Below, one piece after another: positions 10,339 to 10,537 of a stretch of 10,537 nucleotides of DNA. The stretch is from Lachnospiraceae bacterium UBA3785 (GTDB taxonomy: Bacteria > Bacillota > Clostridia > Lachnospirales > Lachnospiraceae): contig DFFD01000051.1 in NCBI GenBank assembly GCA_002369495.1, positions 15,260-25,796 on the forward strand, written 5' to 3'. Under the pieces are notes generated by a model. That model was not told where the DNA came from and did not search any database. It saw only the letters and a list, made by a program, of their open reading frames with translations. Every line of letters starts with the position of its first letter. Position 1 is the first letter of the stretch. Position numbers and translations under genes: made by a program.

Positions 10339-10346
10339 CATCTCTT

Positions 10347-10403
10347 GTACGGCGCACACAGGCATTGCGGACTTTAGAACGCAGTATCCCTTCTGTGCTG
10401 TAC
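10347..10403. repeat. Nested inverted repeat upstream of dapF
   Basis: The outer arms are GTAC (10347-10350) with GTAC (10400-10403) and CACAG (10357-10361) with CTGTG (10393-10397). The inner arms are ATTGCG (10364-10369) with CGCAGT (10380-10385), including one wobble in plus-strand RNA. The loops are unequal. It lies upstream of the candidate dapF promoter. Chance pairing cannot be excluded. Confidence 0.25.
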
Positions 10404-10444
10404 GCCCCCGCTGCCTGATACAGTGTTTCCGGAAGCAGACATAT

Positions 10445-10487
10445 AAAAAAGGCCCTGCAGAGGTCTTCCGTCACCTCTGCAGGGCCT
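10445..10487 (-). terminator. Strong rho-independent terminator
   Basis: On the minus strand GGCCCTGCAGAGGT pairs perfectly with ACCTCTGCAGGGCC, giving 14 bp with an 8-nt loop (15 bp with the flanking A-T). Six T residues follow immediately. It lies 12 nt after the stop of the gene entering from the right edge. It insulates that gene from dapF, so dapF needs its own promoter. Confidence 0.93.
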
Positions 10488-10499
10488 CTCCGTGAAAGC

Positions 10500-10537
10500 T
10501 CACCCCAGCGCAAACCGCACCCTCCGGATCAGCTCCG
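10500..10537 (-). CDS. C-terminal end of an unidentified gene (partial)
   Basis: Reading in from the right edge, one minus-strand frame gives the 11 residues ELIRRVRFALG and a TGA at 10502-10500. The strong terminator that follows 12 nt later supports this as a true gene end. The fragment is too short to name. The other minus-strand frames lack this well-placed stop. Confidence 0.5.
   Translation of the reverse strand, partial: ELIRRVRFALG

Overview
The window is a GC-rich chromosomal segment of housekeeping genes, with no mobile element, CRISPR array, tRNA or rRNA that I can see. It most likely comes from a low-GC-phylum Gram-positive (Bacillota, class Clostridia, plausibly a GC-rich Lachnospiraceae relative). 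The reasons are the gene order tig-clpP-clpX-lon-engB, strong AGGAGG-type ribosome binding sites, an ECF-transporter ATPase, a standalone CYTH protein of the type common in that group, and a lipoprotein signal. This placement is inference from family knowledge; no database was consulted.

Left block (1-6407, all minus strand, transcribed right to left): trigger factor (tig), ClpP, ClpX, Lon, the ribosome-assembly GTPase EngB, and the start of an EcfA-type ATPase cut by the window edge. Spacings are 3, 57, 2 (or 17), 7 and 1 nt, so this reads as one proteostasis operon: nascent-chain folding (Tig), regulated proteolysis (ClpXP, Lon), 50S assembly (EngB), then vitamin/metal uptake (EcfA). A good sigma-A-like promoter for tig overlaps the stop codon of the gene upstream. 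A hairpin sits in the only sizeable gap, between clpP and clpX.

Middle block (6463-7550): a DJ-1/PfpI-family protein on the minus strand, which reads toward tig, and a CYTH triphosphate-tunnel protein on the plus strand. They diverge from a 77-nt spacer.

Right block (7570-10236, minus strand): dapF, then an orphan periplasmic-binding-protein-like lipoprotein whose start overlaps the dapF stop, then proC, 16 nt further on. This is a compact amino-acid operon (lysine/peptidoglycan precursor and proline synthesis) with an unexplained sugar-binding-type lipoprotein in the middle. proC converges on the CYTH gene with a 19-nt gap and no visible terminator. Upstream of dapF lie a candidate promoter containing a 15-bp palindrome, a nested inverted repeat, a very strong minus-strand terminator, and the last 11 codons of an unidentified gene entering from the right edge.

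I do not see a novel multi-gene system. The best leads are modest: an insertion in EngB, the orphan lipoprotein, the tig promoter built into a stop codon, the palindrome in the dapF promoter, and the clpP-clpX hairpin. Very long open frames opposite lon, clpX and tig are treated as artefacts of codon use.
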